Shown here piece by piece: positions 52,985 to 62,938 of a stretch of 64,000 nt of DNA (the stretch's first letter is position 1; the number at the start of each line of letters is the position of its first letter). Made by a program: the position numbers and the translations under genes. Under the pieces are notes generated by a model, which was given only the letters and a program-made list of their open reading frames with translations, was not told the DNA's origin and ran no database searches. Origin of the DNA: G963676655 sp963676655 (GTDB lineage: Bacteria > Verrucomicrobiota > Lentisphaeria > Victivallales > Victivallaceae); the NCBI GenBank assembly GCA_963676655.2, contig CAXXKX010000004.1, positions 964,060-1,028,059 on the forward strand, written 5' to 3'.

Positions 52985-53956
52985 TTACAACAATAACTTT
53001 CGGAAGCAGTATATTGCGGTGCCTTTCGGATCGAGTCCGCGGCTTAATTGTTTATTTTCCACCCGGTCGGAATCATCAAATTTGCGGGCGGTTTCTCGGA
53101 TGAATAGTTTTGAACCTAATATCGCTCCATCGGTGAAGTGTCGGGTGCGCCTCAGAAATTTTACCGGCATCGATTCTTTGCGGCGCGCGGACTGTTCCTC
53201 TTCGGATATTTCGGCCGCGTTCGCACCGCGTTCGGCGGCGATTATCCGGGTCAGAGAACACTTGAATTCAGTATAATAATCCGCGTCGCTCCAGTTCGAA
53301 GTATCGGTATAATCGATCAATTTTTTGTAGTGTTTGATGAAGTTGGCGTGGTATGCATGTTTGCCGCTGCCGCAGTAGCGTCCCCAGGTTGTAAATCGGT
53401 AATCTGCCGGATTTTCGGTCAATTTAGCCCGGACGGGGTTGAGTTCGACGTATTGCAGACATGCTTCGAGGGCGTCGGCTCCCTCTAGGATGACGCTTTT
53501 GAAACGATCAGCCCAAAGGTGGCCGATGTGGTCATAAGTCCGGTTAAAAACCACGGAAAAACGTTGTTGGTAAGCTCGCATAAAGTAGCTGATGTCAATC
53601 ATTTTTTCGCCGACTTCGCGACAGAGTTTTTTATATTTGGGTTCGATGTATGGCATTTTCTTCATTGCATAGGTGAAATCGCCTTCCATCGACTTGTAAT
53701 AAGCGTTGTGACGGGCAGCGATTTCAGCCTCAGACGGCAGTTCATTTTTGCCCGGAGCGTAGACCACCAGATGGAAATGGTTGCCCATCCATGCCGCGGA
53801 AATGACCTCAATGAGAAAATATTCCGTGAGATTTTGCAACAAAGTGAAGCCGTATTCCCGGTCTACCTCCGAAAATGGCAGATCACCTTTGTAGCCTGAG
53901 ACCCGGTTCATAAGGTGATAATAGCATCCCTGATCCGCAAATTTCATTCGTTTCAT
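52985..53956 (-). CDS. REP-associated tyrosine transposase (RAYT, IS200-like Y1)
   Basis: The 323-residue protein has the Y1_Tnp HUH motif in 'WMGNHFHLVV' and the RAYT signatures 'HIGHLWADRFKSVIL' and 'YVELNPVRA'. The catalytic Tyr probably lies in the helix 'YFMRAYQQRF'. RAYTs are single-copy domesticated transposases that bind GTAG-footed REP hairpins. Such palindromes occur in this window at 678-1733 and 11057-11470, though not next to this gene. AGGAGG stands 6-11 nt before the ATG. The gene ends 5 nt after the convergent rhomboid stop. No terminal inverted repeats were seen. Confidence 0.85.
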   Translation of the reverse strand: MKRMKFADQGCYYHLMNRVSGYKGDLPFSEVDREYGFTLLQNLTEYFLIEVISAAWMGNHFHLVVYAPGKNELPSEAEIAARHNAYYKSMEGDFTYAMKKMPYIEPKYKKLCREVGEKMIDISYFMRAYQQRFSVVFNRTYDHIGHLWADRFKSVILEGADALEACLQYVELNPVRAKLTENPADYRFTTWGRYCGSGKHAYHANFIKHYKKLIDYTDTSNWSDADYYTEFKCSLTRIIAAERGANAAEISEEEQSARRKESMPVKFLRRTRHFTDGAILGSKLFIRETARKFDDSDRVENKQLSRGLDPKGTAIYCFRKLLL

Positions 53957-53980
53957 AATAGCCTCCTGTTGTATGTTTGA

Positions 53981-54009
53981 GTTACAATAGCGCCTGATTT
54001 GCGAATGTC
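53981..54009 (-). promoter_or_regulatory. Probable promoter of the RAYT gene
   Basis: On the minus strand TTGACA is followed after about 16 nt by TATTGT, close to a sigma-70 type -35/-10 pair, some 25-50 nt before the RAYT start codon. Directly upstream lies TATCAGGTAATTTTTA, similar to the left half of the AT-rich dyad elements. Confidence 0.5.
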
Positions 54010-54159
54010 AAATAAAAATTACCTGATATTTTAAATAAATACTTAAAGAATCCTGAAAAATAACTTAAATATATTTTGGGGAGAGGGAATTTACGTGCTA
54101 TATTAATGTGTTTATCATGTGTTTTGAATAATTGTTTAAAATAAAGAAAAGTAATTAAT

Positions 54160-55062
54160 ATGGATATACTTTATTTAGTAAAACTCGATAATGGATCCCG
54201 TTATCAGAGCAAGGCTCCTGAAAGTATGGCGCTGAAAACTGGTGACTGGTGCGTTATCCGAAAAGATTTTTACGTCGATTACGGGCAGATATTGCGGGAA
54301 ATCGGGCCGGTCGGTGAATCTAAGATGAGCGAGGAAAAGAAAAAAGAATTGCCGAAAATACAGCGCAAAGCAACGGTTCACGACAAAAGCCGCAACCATG
54401 AAAATGAAATGCGGGCTAAAAGCGCAATCCGTACAGCCCAGGGACTGATCGAACAGCTCAAGCTCGAGATGAAATTACTGAACGCCCATTATTCGCTTGA
54501 CGGGAAACTCATTACCTTGCAGTTTACCGCGGACGGCAGGGTTGACTTCCGCCAGCTGGTGAAAGATTTGTCCCGTGCTTTGAATGCACGGATCGAATTG
54601 CGGCAGATCGGAGTGCGTGATGAAACTTCTATTTGCGGCGGTCTTGGAGTTTGCGGGCAGGAATTGTGCTGCAAGCGCTTTATGACTGAATTCGCCTCAA
54701 TCAATGTGCGTATGGCGAAAGAGCAGGACTTGTCATTAACTCCAAGTTCTATTTCCGGTGCCTGCGGGCGCTTGAAATGTTGTCTGAAGTTTGAACATGA
54801 GGGCTATCTGGAACTGGAAAAAACAATGCCGCGTCGCGGGGATGTTTGCGAGTGTAAAGAAGGCCGCGGCAGGATTTGTGATCGTAATTTGCTGACGCAG
54901 CGGGTTACGGTACAACTGGATGATACCGGTAATACCCTGATTTGCGATCGCGAGGAAGTCCGGGTCGTCTATCCTGAAAAATATAAGGTCAAAAAGAAGT
55001 CCAAAATGATGGATGATGAATTGGATGAGAATGATGAAGCCTTGAAAAGCCTCGAAGATTGA
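54160..55062 (+). CDS. PSP1-domain protein (RicT/YaaT-like)
   Basis: The 300-residue protein has the PSP1 C-terminal pattern: 'VDFRQLVKDLSRALNARIEL', 'GGLGVCGQELCCKRF' and 'LSLTPSSISGACGRLKCCL', with the paired Cys that bind an iron-sulfur cluster in the Bacillus RicAFT (YaaT) complex. That complex guides RNase Y mRNA maturation. The RicA and RicF partners are not seen nearby. N-terminal ~60 residues and an acidic tail flank the domain. No strong ribosome-binding site is visible before ATG 54160. Confidence 0.85.
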   Translation: MDILYLVKLDNGSRYQSKAPESMALKTGDWCVIRKDFYVDYGQILREIGPVGESKMSEEKKKELPKIQRKATVHDKSRNHENEMRAKSAIRTAQGLIEQLKLEMKLLNAHYSLDGKLITLQFTADGRVDFRQLVKDLSRALNARIELRQIGVRDETSICGGLGVCGQELCCKRFMTEFASINVRMAKEQDLSLTPSSISGACGRLKCCLKFEHEGYLELEKTMPRRGDVCECKEGRGRICDRNLLTQRVTVQLDDTGNTLICDREEVRVVYPEKYKVKKKSKMMDDELDENDEALKSLED

Positions 55063-55127
55063 TCGATGGCGGCTTGCCTGGATTTTTAATCAAAAAGTAA
55101 TTTATATAATTTTTAAGGAGCTGATAA

Positions 55128-56468
55128 ATGTCGGAGAATGATGTATTGAAAGAAAAAAGTCTCAAGTACCATGAGGAGCCAATTCCCGGTAAAATTGTAA
55201 TTAAGGCCTCCAAGCCGTGTGAAACCCAGCAGGACCTGTCCCTTGCATATACGCCTGGTGTGGCGAAACCGTGTCTGGAAATTAAGGACAATCCGGAAAG
55301 CGTGTGGCGATATACTGCCAGGGCAAATCAGGTTGCGGTGGTTAGTGACGGCACTGCCGTTCTTGGTTTGGGAAATATCGGTCCCGAAGCCGGAATGCCG
55401 GTTATGGAAGGCAAATGCGTGTTGTTCAAACATTTTGCCGATATCGATGCTTTTCCGTTGTGCCTGAATAACGTTTTTCTGGACAATGGCCGGACCGATC
55501 CGGCGATAATGATTGAGACGGTTGCCCGGCTTGAGCCTTCTTTCGGGGGAATAAACCTGGAGGATATCGGGGCTCCGGCTTGTTTTGAGATTGAACAGAC
55601 TTTGAAGAAAAAAATGAATATCCCGGTATTTCACGACGATCAGCACGGAACCGCGATAATCTCTCTGGCCGGGGTTCTTAATGCAATGCTTTTGACCGGC
55701 AAGAAGATAGCAGATTGTCGGTTTGTGGTTAATGGAGCCGGTGCAGCGGGAATTGCATGTAGTGAGTTTTATATTTCAGCCGGGGCCAAACGTGAGAATT
55801 TCATTCTTTGCGATTCTAAGGGTACGATTCACAGCGGCAGAACCGATCTGACAACTGAAAAAGCAAAGTTTGCGGTTGAGACCGAGGCCCGGACGCTGGC
55901 GGAAGCGATGGTTGGAGCTGATGTTTTTGTCGGACTGTCTGTTGGTGGAGCCGTATCAAAGGAAATGGTTGCTTCGATGGCTGATGGCTCGGTGCTGTTT
56001 GCAATGGCCAATCCGACGCCGGAAATATTCCCTCAGGATGCGGTGGATGCCGGGGCGTTTGTCGTTGGTACCGGGCGGACCGATTTCCCGAATCAGGTGA
56101 ATAATGTTCTCGGTTTTCCGGGGATTTTTCGTGGAGCTCTGGATGTTCGGGCCAGCGATATCAACGAAGCAATGAAGCTGGCGGCCTCAAAAGCGCTGGC
56201 TGAAATTGTGCGTGAGCCGACGCCGGAATACGCCATGAAAATGTTGAGCAAGGCTTATCCCGAAGATGCCGCTGCCGGAATGTTTGACGGCGACTATCCG
56301 CTTAAATCCTCGCTGGTCATTCCGAAACCGTTTGATCCGCGTGTGGTGCCGAGGGTGGCTCGATTTGTCGCGGAAGCGGCAATGACTTCCGGAGTGGCGC
56401 AAATCATGATCGAAGATCTTGACGCCTATGAAAAAAGTGTTTTTGAGCGGGTTGGTCTGGGGATTTAA
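55128..56468 (+). CDS. NAD(P)-dependent malic enzyme
   Basis: The 446-residue protein carries malic-enzyme signatures: 'LAYTPGVAKPCLEI' with the catalytic Tyr, 'VSDGTAVLGLGNIGPEAGMP' (first signature), the metal-binding 'EDIGAPACFEIE' and 'VFHDDQHGTA', and 'VVNGAGAAGIA' (nucleotide loop). It decarboxylates malate to pyruvate. Length fits the short bacterial form without the phosphotransacetylase-like tail of MaeB. AAGGAG lies before the ATG. Probably monocistronic. Confidence 0.92.
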   Translation: MSENDVLKEKSLKYHEEPIPGKIVIKASKPCETQQDLSLAYTPGVAKPCLEIKDNPESVWRYTARANQVAVVSDGTAVLGLGNIGPEAGMPVMEGKCVLFKHFADIDAFPLCLNNVFLDNGRTDPAIMIETVARLEPSFGGINLEDIGAPACFEIEQTLKKKMNIPVFHDDQHGTAIISLAGVLNAMLLTGKKIADCRFVVNGAGAAGIACSEFYISAGAKRENFILCDSKGTIHSGRTDLTTEKAKFAVETEARTLAEAMVGADVFVGLSVGGAVSKEMVASMADGSVLFAMANPTPEIFPQDAVDAGAFVVGTGRTDFPNQVNNVLGFPGIFRGALDVRASDINEAMKLAASKALAEIVREPTPEYAMKMLSKAYPEDAAAGMFDGDYPLKSSLVIPKPFDPRVVPRVARFVAEAAMTSGVAQIMIEDLDAYEKSVFERVGLGI

Positions 56469-56579
56469 TTCCTTTCAGAATTAAATATTTATATATCGAA
56501 ATAAATTTGAATTTATTCTTATGTTCCGTTATATTTTAACTAAAATGTCAAGCAATTTTTTTTAGAAGATTAATGTCAA

Positions 56580-59477
56580 ATGGCTGATGCGGGTCGGAAA
56601 CAGGTAATTTTTGCGATGCTGGCGGCTGCGTTGCTGCCGGCGATCGGTTTCTGCGTGGTGGATGCGATTGTATATATGCAGTCCGTATCCGTCAGTTTTA
56701 CCGATGCGCTTATTACTGCGGCGTCTCCGGCCGAATGGATTCGCCGATTCCTGGTCTGTATCGGTTGCTTTATTATCGGTCCTCTGGTTATTAAACAGGA
56801 TGTTTTTATTCATCGTTTGCGAAACGAGCAGAAGTATCTGCTCAGTATTTTAACGAATGTCCAGAGCATCTTTCCGGAGCCGATGATCATGATCTCCAAA
56901 AGTCTGCTTGAAGTTAAAATGACTTCTTATCAGGCTATTCAGCTTGGATTTATTCCGGAATCTCCGCCGTCAGGTGTTGATTCGATCCTTGAGCATGTCT
57001 ATCCGGATGACACTATCGGCTTGCGTACTGCGATAAACCGCGCGTTGAATGAAGGATTGGCCAGTCACGTGGAGTTTCGCTGTCAGGGGCTTGACGGATG
57101 GAATTCGATTTGCTGGCGGATCGGGCCGTTAAATGAGTATGGGGTTATCCCGGTTTTGATGTATCCTATTCCGGAAACATCATTATATCGCAGATTATTG
57201 CTTCAGAAAGATGAATTTCTCAATCAGGCGGAGGAGTTGAGTAAATCATGTATCTGGTCTTATGATTTTGCGGCTGAAAGCTTTACCAGCTTCGGTAAGT
57301 ATGGCGATGTGCTTGGTTTGGCTGACGATGCGGTTCCGGCTAAACGGGACGATATGCTGGTAAAATTATCAAAAGACGATAAGAAAAAAGCTGATGCGGC
57401 CTGGCAGGATGCTCTAAGTTCCAATGACAACACAGAGGTCGATTATTCAGTCATTCTTAATAATGGAAAGAAAGTCTGGCTTCGAGAAAACTTGATTGTT
57501 CAGCGTCATGCCGCCAACGGCAGCCCGATCAAAGCATGCGGAATTATTCGTGATATTACTGATGAGCATGAAAAGATCGTCAAATTTGAAAATGACGCGA
57601 TGGAATACCGAAAAATCCTTGATGCGGCTCCGGAAGCGATTTATATGTTTGCCAAAAACAGCCTGGAAATTCTTGCCGCCAATCAAACGGCCTGTGAGAT
57701 GTTCGGATATTCAAAAACTGATATAATGCGACAGTCCCGTTCCAGTTTACATCCTGATACTGAGCTTGACAGGATCAAGACGGCTTTTAAACAGGATGCC
57801 GCGGCATTTAACGGCAAAGTGGGATTGGTTAAGTGTCTGAAGCGGGACGGGGAGAGTTTTGATGCCTGGCTTGATTTGAGAATGGTAAATAATAAGCAGC
57901 TTGATTGTATTATTGCTTCATACCGGACATCCGGCCTGGATGAAGGGCTGTCTAAAGCCGGCAAGATGCTTGAAGCCGCGGTCGCTAATTCAGAGTTCAA
58001 TATGATCGTCTGCCGGCCGGATGACTTTTCTTTTGAATATTTCACCCGTGCCGCCAGTTCATCTCTGGAATATTCACCGGAAGAAATGGCTGAATTGACC
58101 TTGCCGCAAGTTGATAGCAACCTTACTCTGGATATTTGTCGCAATCTGTGGAAAGAACTTAGGGTAAAACGCAATATTACCTTTGAAAGTTTGTCGAGAA
58201 CTAAATACGGAAAATCTTTCCCGATAGAAATTGCCGCCTATTACCTGAAGCCGCAGGATAAAGAGTTTTTCTGCATTGTCATTCGTGATATTTCCGAGCG
58301 TAAGAAGAGCGAAGAACTGGTATTGGCTGCGAAAGAGGAGGCTGAATCCTCCAGCAAAGTGAAAACCCAGTTTGTCGCCAATATCAGTCATGAGATCCGG
58401 ACCCCGTTGAACGGAATCATGGGATTTGCCGAACTTCTTAGGATGCCGGGCGAGTCTCAGGCAAAGATGCAGGAATATGCGGACATCATTCTGCAATGCG
58501 GTCACAACCTGCAGGAAATGATTGAAAACCTGATGGACATATCCAAGATTGAGTCGGGAGAGGTGATTTTTAACAAACAGGAATTTTCCATTAATTCTGT
58601 TATGGATGAACTTTACGGGTACTTCCAGAATCTGGTCAAGAATTCCGGCAAAAATATCAAAGTCGATATGCGCAAGTCGTTGCGTGATAATGAGTGCTTG
58701 ATTAATAGCGATCCGCAGCGTATTCGTCAGATACTTAACAAATTGCTGGCCAATGCCTTGAAGTTTACTGAACAGGGAACGATCGAGTTCGGATATTTCG
58801 AGAAATCGCCATGGATCGAGTTTTTTGTCCGTGATACCGGAGTCGGGATGGCTGAAGATAAAGTCAAAACCGTATTTGATCCGTTCCATAGCGGAGAAGG
58901 ACAAAAATTCCAGAAATTCGGTGGTAACCGGTTGGGATTGGCGATTGCCAAGAAGCTGGTTAATTTACTTGGTGGAGATATCAGTTGTCAATCTGAACCC
59001 GGAGCCGGCAGCGCATTCCTGTTTACCCTGCCGTTTAAGCGTAAGAGCTCCTCTGAACAAGTTGAGCCGGTCGAGACTCCGAAAGTCAAGGTTCAAGGCG
59101 AATATGATTGGAGCAAGAAAAAAATCCTGGTGGTTGAAGATGATCCGGTCAACTATCTGTTTATTGAAAAAATCCTCGAATCCACCAGGGTCAATCTGGT
59201 TCATACTGAAATGGCGATGCCGGGTATTGCCGCCTGCCGTGAGGATGCGGCAATCGATCTGGTCCTTATGGATATTCGCCTGCCCGACCTTAGCGGATGG
59301 GATGCGACACGGGAGATCAAGAAATTTCGTCCAAACCTGCCGGTCATTGCCCAGACTGCCAACGCCATGCTTGAAGACAAGCAAAGATCATTTGCGGCCG
59401 GGTGTGACGACTATCTGACAAAACCATTGCCGAAAGACGCTCTTTTAGCTGCCATTAATCGTTTTTTTGCCGGTTGA
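56580..59477 (+). CDS. Hybrid sensor histidine kinase with PAS domains and receiver
   Basis: The 965-residue protein has two N-terminal membrane helices (~10-28 and ~45-70), at least three PAS-type regions (~100-200, ~215-330, ~335-570, with 'CGIIRDITDEH' and 'CIVIRDISERKKSEEL' PAC ends), a HisKA domain with phospho-acceptor His604 in 'FVANISHEIRTPLNGI', a HATPase with 'DTGVGM' and 'GLAIAK' boxes, and a C-terminal receiver with Asp898 in 'LVLMDIRLPD' and Lys in 'YLTKPL'. The HATPase 'F' box reads 'FDPFHSGEGQKFQKFGG'. No partner response regulator is adjacent. The signal is unknown. Confidence 0.9.
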   Translation: MADAGRKQVIFAMLAAALLPAIGFCVVDAIVYMQSVSVSFTDALITAASPAEWIRRFLVCIGCFIIGPLVIKQDVFIHRLRNEQKYLLSILTNVQSIFPEPMIMISKSLLEVKMTSYQAIQLGFIPESPPSGVDSILEHVYPDDTIGLRTAINRALNEGLASHVEFRCQGLDGWNSICWRIGPLNEYGVIPVLMYPIPETSLYRRLLLQKDEFLNQAEELSKSCIWSYDFAAESFTSFGKYGDVLGLADDAVPAKRDDMLVKLSKDDKKKADAAWQDALSSNDNTEVDYSVILNNGKKVWLRENLIVQRHAANGSPIKACGIIRDITDEHEKIVKFENDAMEYRKILDAAPEAIYMFAKNSLEILAANQTACEMFGYSKTDIMRQSRSSLHPDTELDRIKTAFKQDAAAFNGKVGLVKCLKRDGESFDAWLDLRMVNNKQLDCIIASYRTSGLDEGLSKAGKMLEAAVANSEFNMIVCRPDDFSFEYFTRAASSSLEYSPEEMAELTLPQVDSNLTLDICRNLWKELRVKRNITFESLSRTKYGKSFPIEIAAYYLKPQDKEFFCIVIRDISERKKSEELVLAAKEEAESSSKVKTQFVANISHEIRTPLNGIMGFAELLRMPGESQAKMQEYADIILQCGHNLQEMIENLMDISKIESGEVIFNKQEFSINSVMDELYGYFQNLVKNSGKNIKVDMRKSLRDNECLINSDPQRIRQILNKLLANALKFTEQGTIEFGYFEKSPWIEFFVRDTGVGMAEDKVKTVFDPFHSGEGQKFQKFGGNRLGLAIAKKLVNLLGGDISCQSEPGAGSAFLFTLPFKRKSSSEQVEPVETPKVKVQGEYDWSKKKILVVEDDPVNYLFIEKILESTRVNLVHTEMAMPGIAACREDAAIDLVLMDIRLPDLSGWDATREIKKFRPNLPVIAQTANAMLEDKQRSFAAGCDDYLTKPLPKDALLAAINRFFAG

Positions 59478-59546
59478 TTTCATTCCCGGTATTTTCGATA
59501 TTTTTTGTTGAGTCGATACCGTTTCATAATGGGGTAAGGAGTTATT

Positions 59547-60812
59547 ATGAAAGTGTTTTTCGAGCTGGATCAGAGTTGGCATGAAACTGCCACATTGATT
59601 ATCTTCTGTGTTACTTATGCCGGCATTGCCGTCGGTCGAATCTGGGGGCTGAAACTGGACCGGGCCGGAATCGTGGTTCTCGGCGCTATTGCTATGCTGG
59701 CTTTCGGCTGCGTTACGCTGAAACAGGCTGTGGATTCCGTCAACTTTCAGTCGATTCTGATGTTGTTCAGCCTGATGGTTATTGCGTCCCAACTTCATTT
59801 TGCCGGTTTCTATCATCAGGTGGCCGGAAAAATCTCAGGCTTCCTTGATAAACCAGCGTTATTTCTGGGAATGCTGATGATTGCCAGCGGAGTCCTGTCA
59901 GCGTTTTTGAATAATGATGTCGTATGTTTTGCCTTCACTCCGGTTATAACCACTTCTCTACTGAGAAAACGGATGAATCCGGTGCCGTTTCTGATCGCGC
60001 TGGCGTTGTCCAGCAATATCGGGTGCGCTTTAACGCTGATCGGCAACGCTCAGGATGTTTTGATCGGAGAGATCGCGCATTTGGGCTTCGGGCGTTATAT
60101 GCTCTGGGTCGCGGTGCCGGTTATCTGCGCGATGACTTCAGCCTACTTTATTGTTTATTTTATGTCCCGTAAGAATTTCTTTCTCGAAAAAGACAGTCCA
60201 TTGGAAATTCCCGCTGAAAGCGATACCCCGTTTGACACCTGGCGCACTATTAAAGGGGTTGGAACAACTTGTATTATCGTTATTCTTTTCTTTACTCCGC
60301 TGCCGCGTTATCTGGTTGCGCTGACTGCCGCCGGACTGCTTTTGTGCAGTCATCGTTTGGAGAGCCATCAGGTCATGGAAAAAGTTGACTGGCTGCTGCT
60401 CTGCTTGTTTATCGGGCTGTTTGTTGTAGTCGGCGCGTTTCATCAGAGCGGACTTGCCGATCAAAGTGTCGCCTGGCTGCAGCGGGCTGGTGTGAATTTG
60501 AAGAATACTTATGTGATGGCATTGACGACCGGGGTTTTGAGTAACCTGATCAATAATTCCGCGGCGGTGATGTTGCTGATCAAGGTTATTGACCTTTCAA
60601 CTCCGATAAACGGCTATGTGCTGGCGCTTTCCAATACCTTTGCCGGGAATTTGTTCCTGGTCGGCAGCGTGGCTAATATTATTGTCGTTCAAGGCGCGAC
60701 TAAATACGGGGTCAAAATCTCGTTCAAGGACTTTGCAAAATACGGTGTTCCAACCGCGTTGACTTCTTTCGTTCTACTGCTGCTCTGGATTTATTTAATG
60801 AGCTCTGTTTAA
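59547..60812 (+). CDS. SLC13/ArsB-NhaD-type ion permease
   Basis: The 421-residue protein has about eleven hydrophobic helices. The internal 'FLNNDVVCFAFTPVI' and 'LSNLINNSAAVML' are the paired N-N-D/N-N-S motifs of the IT superfamily (ArsB, NhaD, CitM, DASS), and 'LSSNIGCALTLIGNAQDVLIG' is typical of the first half. The substrate (arsenite, sodium/proton or a dicarboxylate) cannot be decided from this. AAGGAG precedes the ATG. It stands 69 nt after the histidine kinase gene, so the kinase could regulate or sense its substrate, which is inference. Confidence 0.8.
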   Translation: MKVFFELDQSWHETATLIIFCVTYAGIAVGRIWGLKLDRAGIVVLGAIAMLAFGCVTLKQAVDSVNFQSILMLFSLMVIASQLHFAGFYHQVAGKISGFLDKPALFLGMLMIASGVLSAFLNNDVVCFAFTPVITTSLLRKRMNPVPFLIALALSSNIGCALTLIGNAQDVLIGEIAHLGFGRYMLWVAVPVICAMTSAYFIVYFMSRKNFFLEKDSPLEIPAESDTPFDTWRTIKGVGTTCIIVILFFTPLPRYLVALTAAGLLLCSHRLESHQVMEKVDWLLLCLFIGLFVVVGAFHQSGLADQSVAWLQRAGVNLKNTYVMALTTGVLSNLINNSAAVMLLIKVIDLSTPINGYVLALSNTFAGNLFLVGSVANIIVVQGATKYGVKISFKDFAKYGVPTALTSFVLLLLWIYLMSSV

Positions 60813-61576
60813 ACGTGATATTGTCTTGTTCGTTCGAGTCATTTGTAATGCCTTTTTCTAAGTCAGAACTCCTGGCAGTCTGTCGGACTTAGGGCTTTGT
60901 CACGAGAAAATCATCCGGCAAAGCTGGAATTAATGGAGAAAAAGCGCATTAAAAAATTAAGCGCTGAAAGCGCGAAATATACCCAGCCTGGGGTGATCGT
61001 AGGAGCCGGGCTTTTTAACGGGGGGGCATCCCCCTGCCGAACGGCGAATTAACGAATGAACCCCATGTATAGTCAAAAATAAATAAAAGCCCTGTAAGGG
61101 CGGCATATAAGTCTGACGCATAGCCTGTTCTGCCCAGAGTGCTGGACAATACATTTCAATCAGGCTGGAAGTATTGAAATTGTTTATTGGGGGCGCCACA
61201 GGCCACTGCGGCATTTCGCGAAAGACCGGCAAATAATAAAAGATATATTATTTCAAAATAAACGTTATCCCCAATCGGGGAATAAAATATGCCTTAATAA
61301 GTTTTCATGCCGCAGTAGCCTGCGGCGCTCCGAATGGAATCTTTCCCACAAAATTTGCACTCTCGAATATTGCGGAGTATATTTAAATTGAGATGACACT
61401 GGAAAATACTTAAATCAAATTTTTTGCGTCAAAAAATCAATCTAAGAGGTGTTTTTTTGGTGATTTTATGATTTTTTTAAGTTAAAAAAACGGTCAAATA
61501 TGGGGTCCAAATATGCGGGCAGACCCCTATTGTTTCAGACCCCTATTGTTAAGCCTATTGTTAAACTGTGGGATAG
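60813..61576. other. Non-coding region with small hairpins and IS debris
   Basis: No gene is supported in this 764-bp stretch. It contains short stems such as GCGCTGAAAGCGC (60961), GGGGG-GCAT-CCCCC (61021-61034) and GCCCT-GTA-AGGGC (61088-61100). Two copies of AGACCCCTATTGTT (61523 and 61538) mark the edge of the transposase remnant. A 91-codon minus-strand frame across the hairpins has no protein features. Confidence 0.5.
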
Positions 61577-62092
61577 CATACGGTTCCGAAAGGCAATATC
61601 ATACGGGATGACAGGATTAGGTTGACCGGCGTTAAGCCATCGAAAGATTACCCTGACGAGATGAGGTTGATTGAGGCGAATGTCAAGATTGAAGGCAAGA
61701 CTGTTAGAATGATTTTTATCACCAACAACTTTGAATGGTCTCCACAATCCATTGCGGACTTGTACAAAGCCCGCTGGGGCATAGAAGTGTTTTTCAAAGA
61801 AATCAAGCAGAACCTCAAGCTTGCCGACTTTCTCGGCTACAACGAGAATGCCGTACGCTGGCAGATATGGACGGCGATGACCGTATATATTTTGCTGCGC
61901 TATATCGAATATATTAGCGATTGGACGCATTCATCTTTCAATAGATTATTCACCGTCCTGCGAGGCATCTTGTGGAGCTATAAGGATATGTGGAAACTGC
62001 TTGAAAGTTATGGGACAGCATCCGGGCCATTTAAACTAAAAAGCACTCCAGAACATGCTTGGTTACCTGGATTGACTCCCGGCAAAACGTAA
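61577..62092 (+). pseudogene. IS4-type transposase remnant (C-terminal part)
   Basis: Translated from 61577 the frame reads through 'RDDRIRLTGVKPSKDYP' and 'DLYKARWGIEVFFKEIKQNL', with the Y-x-x-R-W-x-I-E catalytic Glu region of IS4-type DDE transposases. Both earlier catalytic Asp residues and the N-terminal half are missing, and a stop codon stands just upstream. The first possible initiator is TTG 61622. A decayed element, different from the IS4-type copy at 62939. Confidence 0.75.
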
Positions 62093-62197
62093 AATACTTT
62101 GAGGTGAAATTTCTCAAAATCCGTACTTGAGCTTTTCAAAACACAAAAACGTAAGCTCAAGATGATTGAAGATATAACGAAAATTTAAAATTATGGG

Positions 62198-62590
62198 ATG
62201 ATAGTGACCATGACTCAACCTTTTTTGATTGCTCTTGTTTTCATCATAGCGGTAATATATTTGCCAATAATGTCATTTATAGTTTGGGATTATCGACGGA
62301 AGAAACGTCACAAACTACTAATTTGTGTTGCCTTAAGCTTAGTTATAACTTTGTTGATATTGATTATGTCTTTTTTTGATGTAGGACATGAATACTGGAC
62401 AGGCGTATTCATCTTAGGTCTTCCGTTAACAGCTTTTGTTGAAAACATTGGTAAAATATCTTCAACTTATGGTAAGAATGTTTGGATAATGTTATGTCTT
62501 ACTTTATTCAGCATTAACACACTAATTATTTTATACCCTCTATTAACTTTTTGTTTAATAATAAAAGGAAAATTTACATCATCAAATTAA
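62198..62590 (+). CDS. Hypothetical small membrane protein
   Basis: The 130-residue protein has four hydrophobic segments (~6-28, 40-60, 68-82, 95-122) separated by short basic or polar loops ('DYRRKKRHK'). No family is recognised. A second ATG at 62210 is an alternative start; neither has a strong ribosome-binding site. The gene is more AT-rich than most of the window and lies between two transposase genes, so it may be cargo of a mobile element. Confidence 0.5.
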   Translation: MIVTMTQPFLIALVFIIAVIYLPIMSFIVWDYRRKKRHKLLICVALSLVITLLILIMSFFDVGHEYWTGVFILGLPLTAFVENIGKISSTYGKNVWIMLCLTLFSINTLIILYPLLTFCLIIKGKFTSSN

Positions 62591-62938
62591 TAATTAGACT
62601 TTGTCAGAAAGACTTCCTTTACTGGTTTGATTATATTATTTGTAGAACGATATTTTTTTCATTAAAAATCATTGCCAATGCGGTTTGAGTTTTCATGTCA
62701 GCAGTCCCTCCGGTGCGGCTGGCAGTTCCAGCGTGAGTTGAACTTGTGCTTCGGCTTTTGCTTCTCAGTTGGGGTCCTTCTCAGTTGGGGTCTGACTTCT
62801 CAGTTGGGGTCTGACCCGAATGGCGCTAAGTTAAGGTGTTAAAATACCATTTTTCATCCCCTTGAAAAAGGTTTTAATTGAGTTAAAATAATGCCTGTTA
62901 CGCAATTTAAACTACCACATAAAAAAGGAGCAACAGGC
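62591..62938. other. Intergenic region before the IS4-type transposase
   Basis: No gene is seen in this 348-bp stretch. It holds three direct repeats described separately and the presumed left end of the IS after GACCC at 62813. AAGGAG at 62926-62931 is the transposase ribosome-binding site. Confidence 0.45.
62761..62811 (+). repeat. Three direct copies of CTTCTCAGTTGGGGTC
   Basis: The 16-mer occurs at 62761-62776, 62777-62792 and 62796-62811, the last two followed by TGA. They directly precede GACCCGAATGGCGC, the presumed IS edge. Such stacked copies fit repeated nested insertion or slippage at an IS end. Confidence 0.7.

Noticed and set aside
61535..61930. 131-codon minus-strand frame
   Set aside because: It is the opposite strand of the IS4-type remnant, whose plus-strand translation has clear transposase motifs.
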